64,000 nucleotides of DNA from Acinetobacter defluvii (GCF_001704615.3 NZ_CP029397.2:2914001-2978000); one strand, 5' to 3'. Positions 9,736 to 19,276 are shown, counted from the first letter of the stretch. Numbers and translations: made by a program. The notes: generated by a model from the sequence alone, not told the origin.

Positions 9736-10835
9736 GTATGGAAAATATTCTGCCGCCATTAAAAGAAATTCCACCTCATTTACAAACGCTGGCAGATTAT
9801 GAAGTTCAGGCACAAAAGCATTTGTCTGATATGGTATGGCAATACCTACAAGGCGGTGCAATGGATGAATACAGTATTCGTGACAATCGTGAACAATTTG
9901 CCAAAATTCAACTCGTTCCTCGTTTACTCAATGACTTGACCCAAGGGCATACTGCATGTGAAATTTTAGGACAAACATTTCCCCATCCGATTTTCTTAGC
10001 ACCCATTGGACATCAACAACAATTTCATCCTGATGCAGAAGCCGCAAGTGCTTTGGCAGCCGAAGTATTAGGCAGTAACTTTATTCTCAGTACATTTACC
10101 AATACCGACTTAGCCAGTTTAAAACAAGAAAATCCTTACAAATGGTTTCAGTTGTATTGGCAAGGGGATCGGAAAAAATCACTGGCTTTGATTCGACTCG
10201 CAGAACAGCAAAATTTTAAAGCCATTGTGATCACCGTAGATTCACCGCATACAGGGGTACGAGATCGGGAACGTCGCGTATTTTTCCATTTACCTGAAAA
10301 TATGCAGCATCCGCATACGCCTAGCCATATCCCACTACCAGAACTCCATGAAAATCAGCACCCTGTCTTTGCAGGTTTAATGCAAATCGCACCCAAATGG
10401 GCAGATATTGAATTTATCATTGCGCATACTGATTTACCTGTAATTTTAAAAGGTGTTTTACATCCACTTGATGCCCAAAAAGCCGTAGAAATCGGCGTGA
10501 AAGGTTTAATCATTTCCAATCATGGTGGGCGTGTTTTAGATACTTCGATTTCACCACTCAAAGCCTTAGCAAAAATTAAAGCCGTTGTACCGACTGATTT
10601 TCCACTCTTACTGGATGGTGGCGTTCGTCGTGGTACAGATGTGTTTAAAGCCATCGCTTTGGGTGCATCAGCAGTTTTAATTGGTCGTCCCTATATTCAT
10701 GGTTTAGCTGTAGCAGGCGCTTTGGGTGTAGCGCATGTCATTAAAATCTTGAAAGAAGAATTTGAGGTTACGATGGCTTTGATGGGAACGTCTACACTGA
10801 ACGAAATTAATACAGACTTTATTTCTCAAGAATAG
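9732..10835 (+). CDS. FMN-dependent alpha-hydroxy-acid dehydrogenase (LldD/glycolate oxidase family)
   Basis: A 367-residue member of the lactate dehydrogenase / glycolate oxidase / mandelate dehydrogenase family, which oxidises L-2-hydroxy acids with FMN. The active-site signature SNHGGRVLD gives catalytic His264 and Arg267. Other landmarks are WQYLQGGAMDE near the N-terminus, FILSTFTNTDL, the lysine in PVILKGVLHP, and the phosphate-binding LLDGGVRRGTDVFKA ... GASAVLIGRPY. The start is ATG 9732, which overlaps the piuC stop as ATGA; a GTG at 9720 is in frame but lies inside piuC. The substrate cannot be told. Coupling to piuC is notable because the dioxygenase uses a 2-oxo acid. Confidence 0.9.
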   Translation: MSMENILPPLKEIPPHLQTLADYEVQAQKHLSDMVWQYLQGGAMDEYSIRDNREQFAKIQLVPRLLNDLTQGHTACEILGQTFPHPIFLAPIGHQQQFHPDAEAASALAAEVLGSNFILSTFTNTDLASLKQENPYKWFQLYWQGDRKKSLALIRLAEQQNFKAIVITVDSPHTGVRDRERRVFFHLPENMQHPHTPSHIPLPELHENQHPVFAGLMQIAPKWADIEFIIAHTDLPVILKGVLHPLDAQKAVEIGVKGLIISNHGGRVLDTSISPLKALAKIKAVVPTDFPLLLDGGVRRGTDVFKAIALGASAVLIGRPYIHGLAVAGALGVAHVIKILKEEFEVTMALMGTSTLNEINTDFISQE

Positions 10836-10845
10836 CCATTTTCAT

Positions 10846-10897
10846 GAAAATAATTTCCTTATTTAGCTTTAATGCTGCAAATTAAGGAAATTATTTC
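10846..10897 (+). terminator. Hairpin after the piuC operon
   Basis: A perfect 14-bp stem (AAATAATTTCCTTA at 10848-10861, TAAGGAAATTATTT at 10883-10896) with a 21-base loop lies 10 bases after the stop. The T-run is imperfect, so it could also be an RNA-stabilising hairpin. I see no leu leader peptide rich in leucine codons in the remaining gap to leuA. Confidence 0.6.
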
Positions 10898-11125
10898 CAA
10901 ACAATCTGTTCTAGAATAAATTATAAGTTAGTTCGTTTACAAGCCGTCAGCGTTGAATTTATGCGATGCTACAACATCCATAATATTATGCCACTTTAGG
11001 CGAATATTCTCCGAAAAATACTTGTAAATCGTTAGAATAGACACAATCTATATTTGTAGTAAGCTGCCTTTACCCCTGTCTTTACCAAAGCAACGGGCAG
11101 TACACACTACACAAGGAGTTTCCTC

Positions 11126-12823
11126 ATGATGTTGGCTGATCCTAGTAAAAAATATCGTCGCATGTACCAACGTGTAGACTTGCCAGACCGCCAATGGCCA
11201 AATAATGAAATCAATAAAGCGCCGATTTGGATGAGTACCGACCTTCGTGACGGAAACCAAGCGATCTTTGAACCGATGAACATTGAACAGAAATTTAAAA
11301 TGTTCCAAATGTTGGTGAAAATTGGCTTTAAACACATTGAGATTGGCTTCCCTTCTGCTTCGCAAATCGACTTTGACTTCACACGCAAATTGATTGAAGA
11401 AGGTCATATTCCAGATGATGTGTATATCGAAGTTTTGGTACAAGCACGTGATCATTTAATTGCACGTACTTTTGAGTCTTTGCAAGGTGCGAAACGTGCC
11501 ATTGTGCATATCTACAACTCAAACTCGCCTACCTTCCGTAAAAAAGTGTTGAATGTTGATGTAGAAGGCGCAAAACAATTGGCGATCAACGCTGCAACCA
11601 AAGTCAAAGAGTATGCAGCGAAGCAACCAGAAACAGAATTTATTTTCCAATATAGTCCAGAGTGTTTTACTGCAACTGAATTGGAAGTAGCAAAAGACGT
11701 TTGTGATGCGGTGACTGAAATTTGGGAAGCATCCCCTGACAATAAAGTAATTCTAAACTTGCCTGCAACTGTAGAAGTTTCAGGTCCACATGTCTATGCA
11801 GATCAAATTGAATGGATGCACCGTAATATCGAACGTCGTGATGGTGTGATCATTTCAGTACATTGTCATAATGACCGTGGCTGTGGTATTGCAGCATCTG
11901 AGTTGGCGATTATGGCAGGTGCTGACCGTGTTGAAGGTTGTGTTTTTGGAAATGGTGAACGTACAGGTAATGTGGACGTAGCTGCGATTGCTTTGAACAT
12001 GTACACCCAAGGCGTACCTTGTGAGTTAGATTTCTCAAACATTAATGAAATTATCGCAACAGTTGAGGAATGCACAGGCTTACCAGTACATCCACGTCAT
12101 CCGTATGCAGGTGATTTGGTATTTACTGCATTCTCAGGTTCACACCAAGATGCGATTAAGAAAGGCTTTGAATTCCAAAAAGATGAAGAAATTTGGGATA
12201 TGCCATACTTGCCAATCGATCCGAAAGATTTAGGTCGTGACTATGATGCGGTGATTCGTGTCAACTCACAGTCAGGTAAAGGTGGTATTGCTTACTTGTT
12301 AGAATCAAACTACAACGTGACTTTACCACGTCGTTTACAAGTTGAATTCTCACAAGTGGTTCAACAAAAAACCGATGCTGAAGGCACTGAAATTTCAGCA
12401 CAAGCAATTTGGACATTGTTCAAAGACACCTATGTTGCCGCAAAAGATGCGCATTATTCAGCGAAAAACTATCGTTTACATGACGAAAATGGCAAGCAAG
12501 TGATTGAGCTTGATATTGAGGTGAATGGTGAAATCCAACAATTACGTGGTGAAGGCAATGGACCGATTTCAGCGATCTTAAATGCGCTTCAATTACCAAT
12601 TGATGTCTTGAACTACGAAGAACGTAGCATCAGTGCGGGCGCACATGCCAAAGCATTGGCTTTGATTGAGCTTCAAGTGCAAGGCACAGGCAAATCTGCC
12701 TTTGGTGCTGGTGTACATGACAACATCGTTACGGCATCCATTGAAGCAATTATTGCGTGTACCAACCGTTTGATTGATCGTGGTGTATTAAACACTGAAC
12801 AAGTCGTTGCCGCAGCAGTTTAA
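11126..12823 (+). CDS. leuA: 2-isopropylmalate synthase
   Basis: First committed step of leucine biosynthesis: condenses acetyl-CoA with 2-oxoisovalerate. At 565 residues it is the long LeuA form. The catalytic TIM barrel carries the family signature around [15 protein letters not shown] and the metal-binding [17 protein letters not shown] (HxH), followed by [16 protein letters not shown]. The C-terminal third, with [12 protein letters not shown] and [15 protein letters not shown], is the leucine-feedback LeuA dimer domain. A GGAG ribosome site at 11115-11118 precedes ATG 11126; the next ATG (11129) is an equally possible start. It stands alone, with a terminator after it. Confidence 0.97.
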   Translation: MMLADPSKKYRRMYQRVDLPDRQWPNNEINKAPIWMSTDLRDGNQAIFEPMNIEQKFKMFQMLVKIGFKHIEIGFPSASQIDFDFTRKLIEEGHIPDDVYIEVLVQARDHLIARTFESLQGAKRAIVHIYNSNSPTFRKKVLNVDVEGAKQLAINAATKVKEYAAKQPETEFIFQYSPECFTATELEVAKDVCDAVTEIWEASPDNKVILNLPATVEVSGPHVYADQIEWMHRNIERRDGVIISVHCHNDRGCGIAASELAIMAGADRVEGCVFGNGERTGNVDVAAIALNMYTQGVPCELDFSNINEIIATVEECTGLPVHPRHPYAGDLVFTAFSGSHQDAIKKGFEFQKDEEIWDMPYLPIDPKDLGRDYDAVIRVNSQSGKGGIAYLLESNYNVTLPRRLQVEFSQVVQQKTDAEGTEISAQAIWTLFKDTYVAAKDAHYSAKNYRLHDENGKQVIELDIEVNGEIQQLRGEGNGPISAILNALQLPIDVLNYEERSISAGAHAKALALIELQVQGTGKSAFGAGVHDNIVTASIEAIIACTNRLIDRGVLNTEQVVAAAV

Positions 12824-12861
12824 GCGTTTATAGAACTAGACTTTAGCACGAAAAAGACTTT

Positions 12862-12896
12862 AGAAAGGATATCCCAAGTGGTATCCTTTCTTTTAT
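12862..12896 (+). terminator. Terminator after leuA
   Basis: AGAAAGGATA pairs with TATCCTTTCT, extended by CC/GG across a one-base bulge, followed by TTTTATTTATT. Confidence 0.85.
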
Positions 12897-12932
12897 TTAT
12901 TGTTTTATAAAATTTTAAGGCGAATTATTCCA

Positions 12933-14093
12933 GTGTCCTTTCCTGCTGACTCGGTGGGTCTCGTTACCCCGCAAAAGTTTGAATTTGAAGAACCTTTAGA
13001 ACTTGAATGTGGTCGTGTATTACCACGTTTTGAAATCATGGTTGAAACTTATGGTGAACTGAATGCAGATCAATCGAATGCTATTTTAATTTGTCACGCA
13101 CTTTCAGGTCATCACCATGCCGCAGGCTATCATCATGAGGATGATAAAAAACCTGGTTGGTGGGATGCGTGTATTGGTCCAGGTAAAGCCATTGATACTT
13201 CTAAGTTTTTTGTTGTTGCACTGAATAATATTGGCGGCTGTAATGGTTCTACAGGACCAACTTCGCCAAATCCTGAAAATGAAAATCGTCCCTATGGACC
13301 AGACTTCCCTCTCGTCACTGTACGAGATTGGGTAAAAACCCAAGCCATGCTCTCTGACCGTCTCGGTATAAATGTATGGTACGCAATCATCGGTGGTTCA
13401 TTAGGTGGTATGCAAGCCTTACAATGGTCGGTGGACTATCCTGATCGTTTACAAAAATGTGTCATCATTGCTTCTGCACCGAAACTTTCAGCACAAAATA
13501 TTGCCTTTAACGAAGTGGCACGTCAGTCGATTTTATCTGATCCTGACTTCCATCATGGACGTTATTTAGAACAGGACAGTTATCCAAAACGTGGTTTAAT
13601 TTTGGCACGTATGGTCGGTCATATTACCTATCTGTCCGAAGAAGCCATGAAACAAAAATTTGGTCGTGACTTAAAATCTGGCAAATTTATGTATGGCTTT
13701 GATGTCGAGTTCCAAGTGGAAAGTTATTTACGTTATCAAGGTGAACAGTTCAGTCGTAACTTTGATGCCAATACTTACCTCATCATGACCAAAGCACTGG
13801 ATTATTTCGATCCATCGCGTGAATATGAACAATCACTGGTCAAAGCCTTGTCTAATACCCAATGTCGCTTTTTGGTAGTGTCCTTTACCACCGATTGGCG
13901 TTTTAGCCCTCAACGCTCTCAAGAGATCGTGGATGCATTGATCAGCACCCATAAACCTGTAAGCTATTTAGATATTGATGCCGAACAAGGACATGATTCA
14001 TTCCTCTTCCCCATTCCTTTATATGTCAAATCATTACGCGCATTTTTAGGGGGTGAACAGCACCTTCAAGCGACGCCTAAGGAGAATGTGTAA
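12933..14093 (+). CDS. metX: Homoserine O-acyltransferase MetX (alpha/beta hydrolase)
   Basis: Activates homoserine by O-acylation in methionine synthesis. At 386 residues it has the MetX alpha/beta-hydrolase fold: oxyanion region [13 protein letters not shown], nucleophile elbow GGSLGGMQ with Ser156, a conserved [11 protein letters not shown] motif, and the C-terminal Asp (FTTDWRFSP) and His ([10 protein letters not shown]) of the triad. The start is GTG 12933, giving [10 protein letters not shown]; the upstream TTG 12900 adds a tail overlapping the leuA terminator and is less likely. Despite the usual acetyltransferase label, related Acinetobacter MetX enzymes have been assigned as succinyltransferases; sequence reading alone does not settle the acyl donor. 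It ends in TAATG, overlapping metW. Confidence 0.93.
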   Translation: MSFPADSVGLVTPQKFEFEEPLELECGRVLPRFEIMVETYGELNADQSNAILICHALSGHHHAAGYHHEDDKKPGWWDACIGPGKAIDTSKFFVVALNNIGGCNGSTGPTSPNPENENRPYGPDFPLVTVRDWVKTQAMLSDRLGINVWYAIIGGSLGGMQALQWSVDYPDRLQKCVIIASAPKLSAQNIAFNEVARQSILSDPDFHHGRYLEQDSYPKRGLILARMVGHITYLSEEAMKQKFGRDLKSGKFMYGFDVEFQVESYLRYQGEQFSRNFDANTYLIMTKALDYFDPSREYEQSLVKALSNTQCRFLVVSFTTDWRFSPQRSQEIVDALISTHKPVSYLDIDAEQGHDSFLFPIPLYVKSLRAFLGGEQHLQATPKENV

Positions 14094-14686
14094 TGCGTAT
14101 TGATCATCAACTTGCAGAAAAATGGATTCAACCTGATTCTCGTGTGCTTGACTTAGGCTGTGGTGATGGTGAATTACTTGCCCATATGAGCAAAAAGCAC
14201 AATATTCGTGCATATGGATTAGAAATTGATCAAGAAAAGATTGCAATTGCGGTCAGCAGAGGGTTAAATATTATCCAGCAAGACTTAAATCTTGGTTTAG
14301 GTCGTTTTGCTGATCAGTCTTTTGACTATGTGGTCATGGCTCAAGCGTTGCAAGCGGTGGATGCGCCTGATGTGCTTTTGCGCGATATGGTGCGTGTGGG
14401 GAAACAAGCGATTATTACTTTTCCTAACTTTGCGCATTGGAAGACCCGTTCTTTTCTTGCCTTAAAGGGAATGATGCCTGTTTCAGATGCATTACCGTAT
14501 ATGTGGTACAATACGCCAAATATCCACCTATGCACCTTTCGTGACTTTGAAGCCTTGTGTGCTGAAAATCATATTCGTATTATTAATAGACTCGCTGTAA
14601 ATGGGAATCAACAAGGGAGCTTACTCAGTAAGTCCATCCCGAATTTGTTCGGCGAAGTCGCTATTTATCGAGTGAGCGCTCTATGA
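14093..14686 (+). CDS. metW: Methionine biosynthesis protein MetW
   Basis: A 197-residue SAM-methyltransferase-fold protein, the usual partner of metX in proteobacteria. Motif I is VLDLGCGDGELL, followed by AYGLEID, DLNLGLGRFADQSFDYVVMAQALQ and the MetW-typical FPNFAHWKTRSFLALKGMMP and PYMWYNTPNIHLCT. Its start overlaps the metX stop by one base and its stop overlaps the following gene (ATGA), so it is the middle gene of a coupled operon. Known MetW proteins are needed for, or stimulate, MetX activity; a methyltransferase reaction is not established. Confidence 0.93.
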   Translation: MRIDHQLAEKWIQPDSRVLDLGCGDGELLAHMSKKHNIRAYGLEIDQEKIAIAVSRGLNIIQQDLNLGLGRFADQSFDYVVMAQALQAVDAPDVLLRDMVRVGKQAIITFPNFAHWKTRSFLALKGMMPVSDALPYMWYNTPNIHLCTFRDFEALCAENHIRIINRLAVNGNQQGSLLSKSIPNLFGEVAIYRVSAL

Positions 14687-15276
14687 AAAAATTATTATTA
14701 AGCAGTACATTCTTTTTTGGGCTGCTAAGTTTTCAAGCCCATGCAGACTATATGCCGCAGCAAAAACCATCGACTGCTGCTTTAGCTGCACAATATGCGC
14801 ATATGAACATTGCCGATCTAACCAAAGCCGCAAAAGCAGGTCAACCTGCAGCACAATTCTACCTTGCTACACGTTACCAATCAGGTAATGGTGTCGCTAA
14901 AGATTTAAAAGAAGCATTCAGTTTATTTAAATCTGCAGCTGATCAAGGTATTTCTGCTGCACAGTTAAATGTTGGTCGTATGTATGCAGATGGAATCGGG
15001 GTATCTAAAAACGAAGCTTCTGCTCGTCAATATTTTGAAAAAGCCGCAAGTCATGGTGATAACCGTGCTAGCTTTAACTTAGCTGTGATGGAAGAGCAAA
15101 AGAAAAACTATATCGGTGCTTATCAGTGGTATGAGCTTTCGACACGTGATGGCATGTTAGATAATAAAGTGATTAATATGTCTGAAACTAAAAAAACGGC
15201 TTTGGCAGCAAACTTAACGCCTGAGCAAATTCGTACTGCACGTGATCGCGCGGATCGTTGGATTCAAACGCAATAA
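14683..15276 (+). CDS. Periplasmic Sel1-like repeat protein
   Basis: A 197-residue protein with a signal peptide (cleavage near AHA, about residue 21) and at least three Sel1/TPR-like repeats: AGQPAAQFYLATRYQSGNGV, QGISAAQLNVGRMYADGIGV, and HGDNRASFNLAVMEEQKK. Such repeats form alpha-solenoids for protein-protein contacts in the envelope; no enzymatic site is seen. It overlaps metW by four bases (ATGA) and is closed by a terminator, so it belongs to the metX-metW transcript. A link to methionine synthesis is not obvious. Confidence 0.85.
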   Translation: MKKLLLSSTFFFGLLSFQAHADYMPQQKPSTAALAAQYAHMNIADLTKAAKAGQPAAQFYLATRYQSGNGVAKDLKEAFSLFKSAADQGISAAQLNVGRMYADGIGVSKNEASARQYFEKAASHGDNRASFNLAVMEEQKKNYIGAYQWYELSTRDGMLDNKVINMSETKKTALAANLTPEQIRTARDRADRWIQTQ

Positions 15277-15291
15277 TTTGCAGAGAACATC

Positions 15292-15316
15292 AAAGCACCT
15301 TTGGGTGCTTTTTTTG
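15292..15316 (+). terminator. Terminator of the metX-metW-sel1 operon
   Basis: AAAGCACC pairs with GGTGCTTT around a short loop and runs into seven T's. Confidence 0.9.
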
Positions 15317-15405
15317 TCGTTATAGAATTTTAAATCCCAAGCTATCATTTTAATTTATGATTTTTTAGCACATCTGACTGAATTGGAATCTTGACTATTT
15401 TATGC

Positions 15406-15912
15406 ATGACAAATATGAATAAGAAAAAATATTTTGCATCTCATACACGTATGAAGATTCTCGCAATTTTCACTGCTCTTTTCGCCTGTCCTTTTGGGCT
15501 CACAAGCATAATACTATCCATGGAAATCGTTCAATTCAATCATGGCTTTAAAAGCTTATACTTACTCATTTTGCTATTCCCCATTTTATTTGTTACTTAT
15601 TTACTCTCCTGTAAGGCATGGCGACTTTTTCATAATCACCAACCAATTCTGACCTTAATGCCCACTAAAATCCAAACGATTAATTTCAAAGGTCAAGCTA
15701 TTCACAAACAAATCATATTATTACAAGATATTGATGAAGTTGAATTAAAAAAGACTTGGCTAGATCGACATTATTATTTGGTTTTTCATATGCGAGATCA
15801 AACAAAACAGCAAATTAACTTTGCACTGGGTTGGATGAAAAACGAAGATATTATTGATTTAAAAAATGAATTAGATAAATGGATTAAACCAAAAACAAAG
15901 CAAATTCATTGA
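15406..15912 (+). CDS. Membrane protein with two TM helices and a PH-like cytoplasmic domain (STM3941-like)
   Basis: About 168 residues. Two hydrophobic helices (ILAIFTALFACPFGLTSIIL and LYLLILLFPILFVTYLL) are followed by a soluble segment of about 95 residues predicted to be beta-rich with a C-terminal helix (NEDIIDLKNELDKWIK). This layout resembles small bacterial PH-like/STM3941-type membrane proteins. Function is unknown. No good ribosome site distinguishes ATG 15406 from ATG 15415, and the in-frame TTG 15391 is possible. It sits alone between a terminator and rdgB. Confidence 0.6.
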   Translation: MTNMNKKKYFASHTRMKILAIFTALFACPFGLTSIILSMEIVQFNHGFKSLYLLILLFPILFVTYLLSCKAWRLFHNHQPILTLMPTKIQTINFKGQAIHKQIILLQDIDEVELKKTWLDRHYYLVFHMRDQTKQQINFALGWMKNEDIIDLKNELDKWIKPKTKQIH

Positions 15913-15997
15913 AAACAAAGATTTAATTTATACTCCCTTCCTTCATACTCAGATTAAGCTAAAATAGCTGCCATTATTCAAACTCAGAGCAATTCAA

Positions 15998-16624
15998 ATG
16001 TCTGCACAAGATTGGTTATCCCAAGGAACTTTAGTCCTCGCAAGTAACAATAAAGGTAAAATTGCTGAATTTGAAAAAATGTTTGCCGAGCTCAAACTCC
16101 CAGTAGAGGTCATTCCTCAAGGGAAGCTCAACATCGAAGATGCGATCGAAGATGGGCTAAGTTTTATTGAAAATGCCATTATCAAAGCACGTCATGCTAG
16201 TCGTATTTCAGGCAAACCTGCCATTGCTGATGATTCTGGGATTTGTGTTCCTCTATTAGGTGGTGCACCAGGAATTTACTCAGCACGTTATGCAGGTGAA
16301 CATGGTGATGATGCCGCAAATAATCAAAAACTCCTAGAGCATTTAAAACCATTTCGCCAAGATGGAAAACCAATTCAAGCCATGTTCGTGTGTGTTTTGG
16401 CTTTGGTGCAACATGCAGATGACCCATTACCACAAATTTTTCAAGGTATTTGGACAGGGGAAATCTTAGATGCTCCACGTGGAGCGAATGGATTTGGCTA
16501 TGATCCATTATTTTTATTACCAGAACTCGGTGTTTCAAGTGCAGAGATGAGCAAAGAAGAAAAAAATAAAATTAGCCACCGTGGACAAGCGATGCAACTA
16601 TTCAAAGCAAGCTTGACAAAATAA
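15998..16624 (+). CDS. rdgB: XTP/dITP pyrophosphatase (HAM1/RdgB)
   Basis: Hydrolyses non-canonical purine nucleoside triphosphates (XTP, dITP, ITP) to keep them out of DNA and RNA. The 208-residue protein shows the family hallmarks: substrate loop LVLASNNKGKIAEFEKM (T/S-x-N-x-x-K), SFIENAIIKARHAS, the catalytic-metal segment PAIADDSGICV, GAPGIYSARYAGEH, GANGFGYDPLF, and the C-terminal EEKNKISHRGQA. A terminator follows. It is convergent with the AEC transporter gene. Confidence 0.96.
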   Translation: MSAQDWLSQGTLVLASNNKGKIAEFEKMFAELKLPVEVIPQGKLNIEDAIEDGLSFIENAIIKARHASRISGKPAIADDSGICVPLLGGAPGIYSARYAGEHGDDAANNQKLLEHLKPFRQDGKPIQAMFVCVLALVQHADDPLPQIFQGIWTGEILDAPRGANGFGYDPLFLLPELGVSSAEMSKEEKNKISHRGQAMQLFKASLTK

Positions 16625-16638
16625 GTACCTTAAACTGC

Positions 16639-16688
16639 CCTCTCCTTTTAGAAGAAAAATTTAAAGTTCACAAGAAGGAGAGGTTTTT
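16639..16688 (+). terminator. Terminator after rdgB
   Basis: CCTCTCCTT (16639-16647) pairs with AAGGAGAGG (16675-16683), followed by five T's on the + strand. The loop is long (27 bases). Confidence 0.65.
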
Positions 16689-16693
16689 AAAAA

Positions 16694-17578
16694 TCAAAAA
16701 AATAAGTGAACAACTATACCGTAAAATAGACAAATCATGACACTTACCACTGTGCCTGCTGCGATGTATTTGGCAGAAATTCCTGTGCCCTGATAATGCG
16801 TTTCTAATGCCACAATATTTGCTGCGGGCGGCAAGCAGAACAGTAAGAACATTACGCCAATATTTTCCTGAATATGTGTAATTGGCAGCCAGTAATAGGC
16901 AAATGTACAAAAAATCACACCACAAAATAGTTTGAGCAAAGCGACTCGGAAGCTATATGTTAGATCGTCAATATACACTTTGGTTTTACGCAACCACATC
17001 CCTAAAACAGACATGCCCGTAAACACCATGCCCCATTTTGAGAAATGATAAAGTGCATCAATCCAAGTATGATCTTGCAGATTTTGTAGATTTAAAAATC
17101 GGAAAATCGCAGCCAATGTCAACGCAACCACTGGTGGCGACTTCATCACTTTTTTTAAAATATCTTGAATATTTAAAGGTTCCGAACTGACTGACGTCAC
17201 CGCCCAAACATTGCCAAAAATTGAGCCCCCAATATAAATTGCAATCATCGCGGCGCTAATATTTTCACCAAACAAAGCCATTGCTATCGGAAAGCCCAAC
17301 CATGCCATATTGGTATAGCTAAAACAGAGTGACTGTAAACGGTCTTTGGATAGAACAAGATAAATAAAAAACAGAAAAATCGCTGAAAAAAAGCTAAACA
17401 GCATCAACCCCAAACTGCCTGCCTTATAAAACACCATATTGTAAATAATCACAATCGGAATAAATAAACGTGACAGCACAGAGGAAAATAAGCTTTTCAA
17501 GCGTGGTGAGAATGGCGTTGTCGCTAAAATTAAGCCACTACAAAATCCCAAAAGGGGTAATACAGCAGACACTCGCAT
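16694..17578 (-). CDS. AEC-family (auxin efflux carrier-like) permease
   Basis: A 294-residue polytopic membrane protein with about ten hydrophobic helices. The AEC/BART family layout is visible: an N-terminal half with SRLFIPIVIIYNMVFY and YTNMAWLGFPIAMALFGE, and a C-terminal half with GMVFTGMSVLGMWLRK and LFCLPPAANIVALETHY, where NxxxP/G and PPA motifs break helices. Bacterial members export or import organic anions such as malate; the substrate is not predictable. It is transcribed divergently from tatA across a 159-base region that contains a Pho-box-like site. Confidence 0.85.
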   Translation of the reverse strand: MRVSAVLPLLGFCSGLILATTPFSPRLKSLFSSVLSRLFIPIVIIYNMVFYKAGSLGLMLFSFFSAIFLFFIYLVLSKDRLQSLCFSYTNMAWLGFPIAMALFGENISAAMIAIYIGGSIFGNVWAVTSVSSEPLNIQDILKKVMKSPPVVALTLAAIFRFLNLQNLQDHTWIDALYHFSKWGMVFTGMSVLGMWLRKTKVYIDDLTYSFRVALLKLFCGVIFCTFAYYWLPITHIQENIGVMFLLFCLPPAANIVALETHYQGTGISAKYIAAGTVVSVMICLFYGIVVHLFF

Positions 17579-17674
17579 TCACCTAAAATTATTTCACTCA
17601 ATCTTAGCATGTGATACTTAAACATGCTTTTGAAAATACAGCTAAAAAAATGCTGTCTCTAAATTGCAATATAG

Positions 17675-17696
17675 ATGTCACCTTTTTGTCATAGAT
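17675..17696 (+). promoter_or_regulatory. Pho-box-like direct repeat upstream of tatABC
   Basis: Two 11-bp direct repeats, ATGTCACCTTT and TTGTCATAGAT, keep GTCA exactly 11 bases apart (17677 and 17688), as in the PhoB consensus CTGTCATAWAWCTGTCAY. They lie about 40 bases before the tatA start. A degenerate third element (GTCT at 17655, two repeat lengths upstream) may extend it. PhoB binding is inferred. Confidence 0.6.
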
Positions 17697-17737
17697 ACCT
17701 GTTGAGATAAGGTCAAAATTAAATAGGAGTTTTTATC

Positions 17738-17959
17738 ATGGCTGGATTATCAATTTGGCACGTACTGATTTTTGCAATCGTGGTGATTTTGTTATTCGGG
17801 ACATCAAAACTTAAAAACTTAGGCAAAGATGTTGGTGGTGCGGTAAAAGACTTTAAAAAATCAATTAAAGAGGATGAGGGAAATACTGCTGCAATCAAAG
17901 AGCCACGTACTTTAGAACATCAAAACACAAATGATGTGAACTCTACAGTTAAGCACTAA
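17738..17959 (+). CDS. tatA: Sec-independent translocase subunit TatA
   Basis: A 73-residue pore-forming subunit of the twin-arginine translocase. It has one N-terminal membrane helix ([16 protein letters not shown]), the hinge [22 protein letters not shown] that forms the amphipathic helix, and a short charged tail. An AGGAG ribosome site precedes the ATG. It is the first gene of tatABC and sits immediately downstream of a Pho-box-like repeat. Confidence 0.96.
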   Translation: MAGLSIWHVLIFAIVVILLFGTSKLKNLGKDVGGAVKDFKKSIKEDEGNTAAIKEPRTLEHQNTNDVNSTVKH

Positions 17960-17977
17960 AACTGGGAGTCGTAGATC

Positions 17978-18439
17978 ATGCTCGATGTAGGTTTTTCTGA
18001 ATTACTGGTTTTTGGAATTATTGCTTTATTGGTATTAGGTCCTGAAAAGCTACCTGTCGCTGCACGTTTTGCAGGAAAATGGTATTCCAAAATAAAACGT
18101 ACTGTGAGTAATGTTCAGAATGACATTGATCGTGAACTGCGTCTTTCAGAATTGCGGGAACAAATGCAACTTGAAATGAAACGCATTCAAGAACTTGAAG
18201 AAAAAATGCAAACGCAGATGCAAGCATTACAACAATCTAAACTTGCTGAAGAAAAACAAAATCATACATTCGTCACTACGCATCCACTGTTAGATAGCTC
18301 TTATCATTTGATTCAGGCTTCAATTCCATCACCTTATATCGCTCATATTTGGTTAAAAAAATTGAAAACTTCAGTTCATCCGATCCAAAAGCCTGAACCT
18401 CATATTTTTGAATCGAAAAACTTAGAGGTTGCGGTATGA
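17978..18439 (+). CDS. tatB: Sec-independent translocase subunit TatB
   Basis: A 153-residue protein with a TatA-like membrane helix (ELLVFGIIALLVLGPEKLP, including the conserved Glu in the helix and the PEKLP hinge), an amphipathic/coiled-coil region (residues about 25-90, rich in E, Q and K) and a variable tail. TatB joins TatC to form the receptor for twin-arginine signal peptides. It starts 18 bases after tatA and overlaps tatC by ATGA. Confidence 0.94.
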   Translation: MLDVGFSELLVFGIIALLVLGPEKLPVAARFAGKWYSKIKRTVSNVQNDIDRELRLSELREQMQLEMKRIQELEEKMQTQMQALQQSKLAEEKQNHTFVTTHPLLDSSYHLIQASIPSPYIAHIWLKKLKTSVHPIQKPEPHIFESKNLEVAV

Positions 18440-19215
18440 ATAGTTCTTTTACACCCCAGATTCAATCATCTGAGCCAAATCCACAGCCTGAATTAGAATC
18501 AATGCCCATTACCAAACACTTGATCGTTTTAAGACGACATCTGTTTAAAATCATGGGCGTTTTAATTGCGCTATTTTTCTGTTTATTACCTTTTGCCAAT
18601 AAAACGTATATCACCTTATCTGAGCCTTTAAGAGCGCAGCTTCCAACAACGTCTACGATGATTGCAACGGATGTAACTGCAACATTTATGGCGCCGTTTA
18701 AACTGAACTTTTTTATTGCCTTGATGTTGGCAATGCCTTTTATTATTTATCAAATATGGGCATTTGTTAAACCTGCACTGTACGCAAAAGAAAAAACTCT
18801 AGCACTGCCTTTATTGATCAGCAGTATTAGCTTATTTTATGCCGGTATCGCTTTCGCCTATTTTATTGCACTTCCTTCAATTTTACATTTTTTCATTAGT
18901 GTATCACCCGAAACAGTTGCTCCGATGACCGATATTAATAGTTATTTAACTTTCTGTTTAAAACTATTTTTGGTATTTGGTTTAACCTTTGAAATTCCAA
19001 TTATTACCTTATTACTGATTTTAATTGGTCTGGTTTCTACTCAAGATTTAGTTGATAAACGTCGTTATATCATTGTGGGCTGTTTTTTTGTGTCTATGTT
19101 TATTACGCCACCAGACGCTATTTCCATGATTATGCTCGCCATTCCGATGTGGTTATTGTTTGAACTTGGTTTATTATTTGGAAAAATGCTTGAAAAAAGA
19201 CAACGTAATGCTTGA
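18436..19215 (+). CDS. tatC: Sec-independent translocase subunit TatC
   Basis: A 259-residue protein with six membrane helices that recognises the twin-arginine signal. Visible family features are the N-terminal cytoplasmic ITKHLIVLRRHLFKIM (the HLxxLRxR-type motif), ATFMAPFKLNFFIALMLAMPFIIYQIWAFVKPALYAKEK, and FGLTFEIPIITLLL. Its start overlaps tatB. A hairpin spans its stop codon, and phoX, whose product carries a Tat signal, follows 149 bases later. Confidence 0.97.
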   Translation: MNSSFTPQIQSSEPNPQPELESMPITKHLIVLRRHLFKIMGVLIALFFCLLPFANKTYITLSEPLRAQLPTTSTMIATDVTATFMAPFKLNFFIALMLAMPFIIYQIWAFVKPALYAKEKTLALPLLISSISLFYAGIAFAYFIALPSILHFFISVSPETVAPMTDINSYLTFCLKLFLVFGLTFEIPIITLLLILIGLVSTQDLVDKRRYIIVGCFFVSMFITPPDAISMIMLAIPMWLLFELGLLFGKMLEKRQRNA

Positions 19216-19224
19216 CGTTGTCTT
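19197..19224 (+). terminator. Hairpin spanning the tatC stop codon
   Basis: AAGACAACG (19197-19205) pairs with CGTTGTCTT (19216-19224). The T-rich run only begins about a dozen bases later, so this may be a weak terminator or processing hairpin between tatC and phoX. Confidence 0.4.
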
Positions 19225-19276
19225 GAGCAGCCGAACATTTTTATTTTTATACTTTTGATTATTTTTCTTCACCAGA

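Noticed and set aside
10898..11125. Leucine attenuator or leader peptide upstream of leuA
   Set aside because: The only short frame (ATG near 10961) has 12 codons without a leucine run, and no terminator/antiterminator pair was seen.
11048..11455. Minus-strand open frame overlapping the leuA start
   Set aside because: It covers conserved leuA codons and the leuA ribosome site and has no recognisable features.
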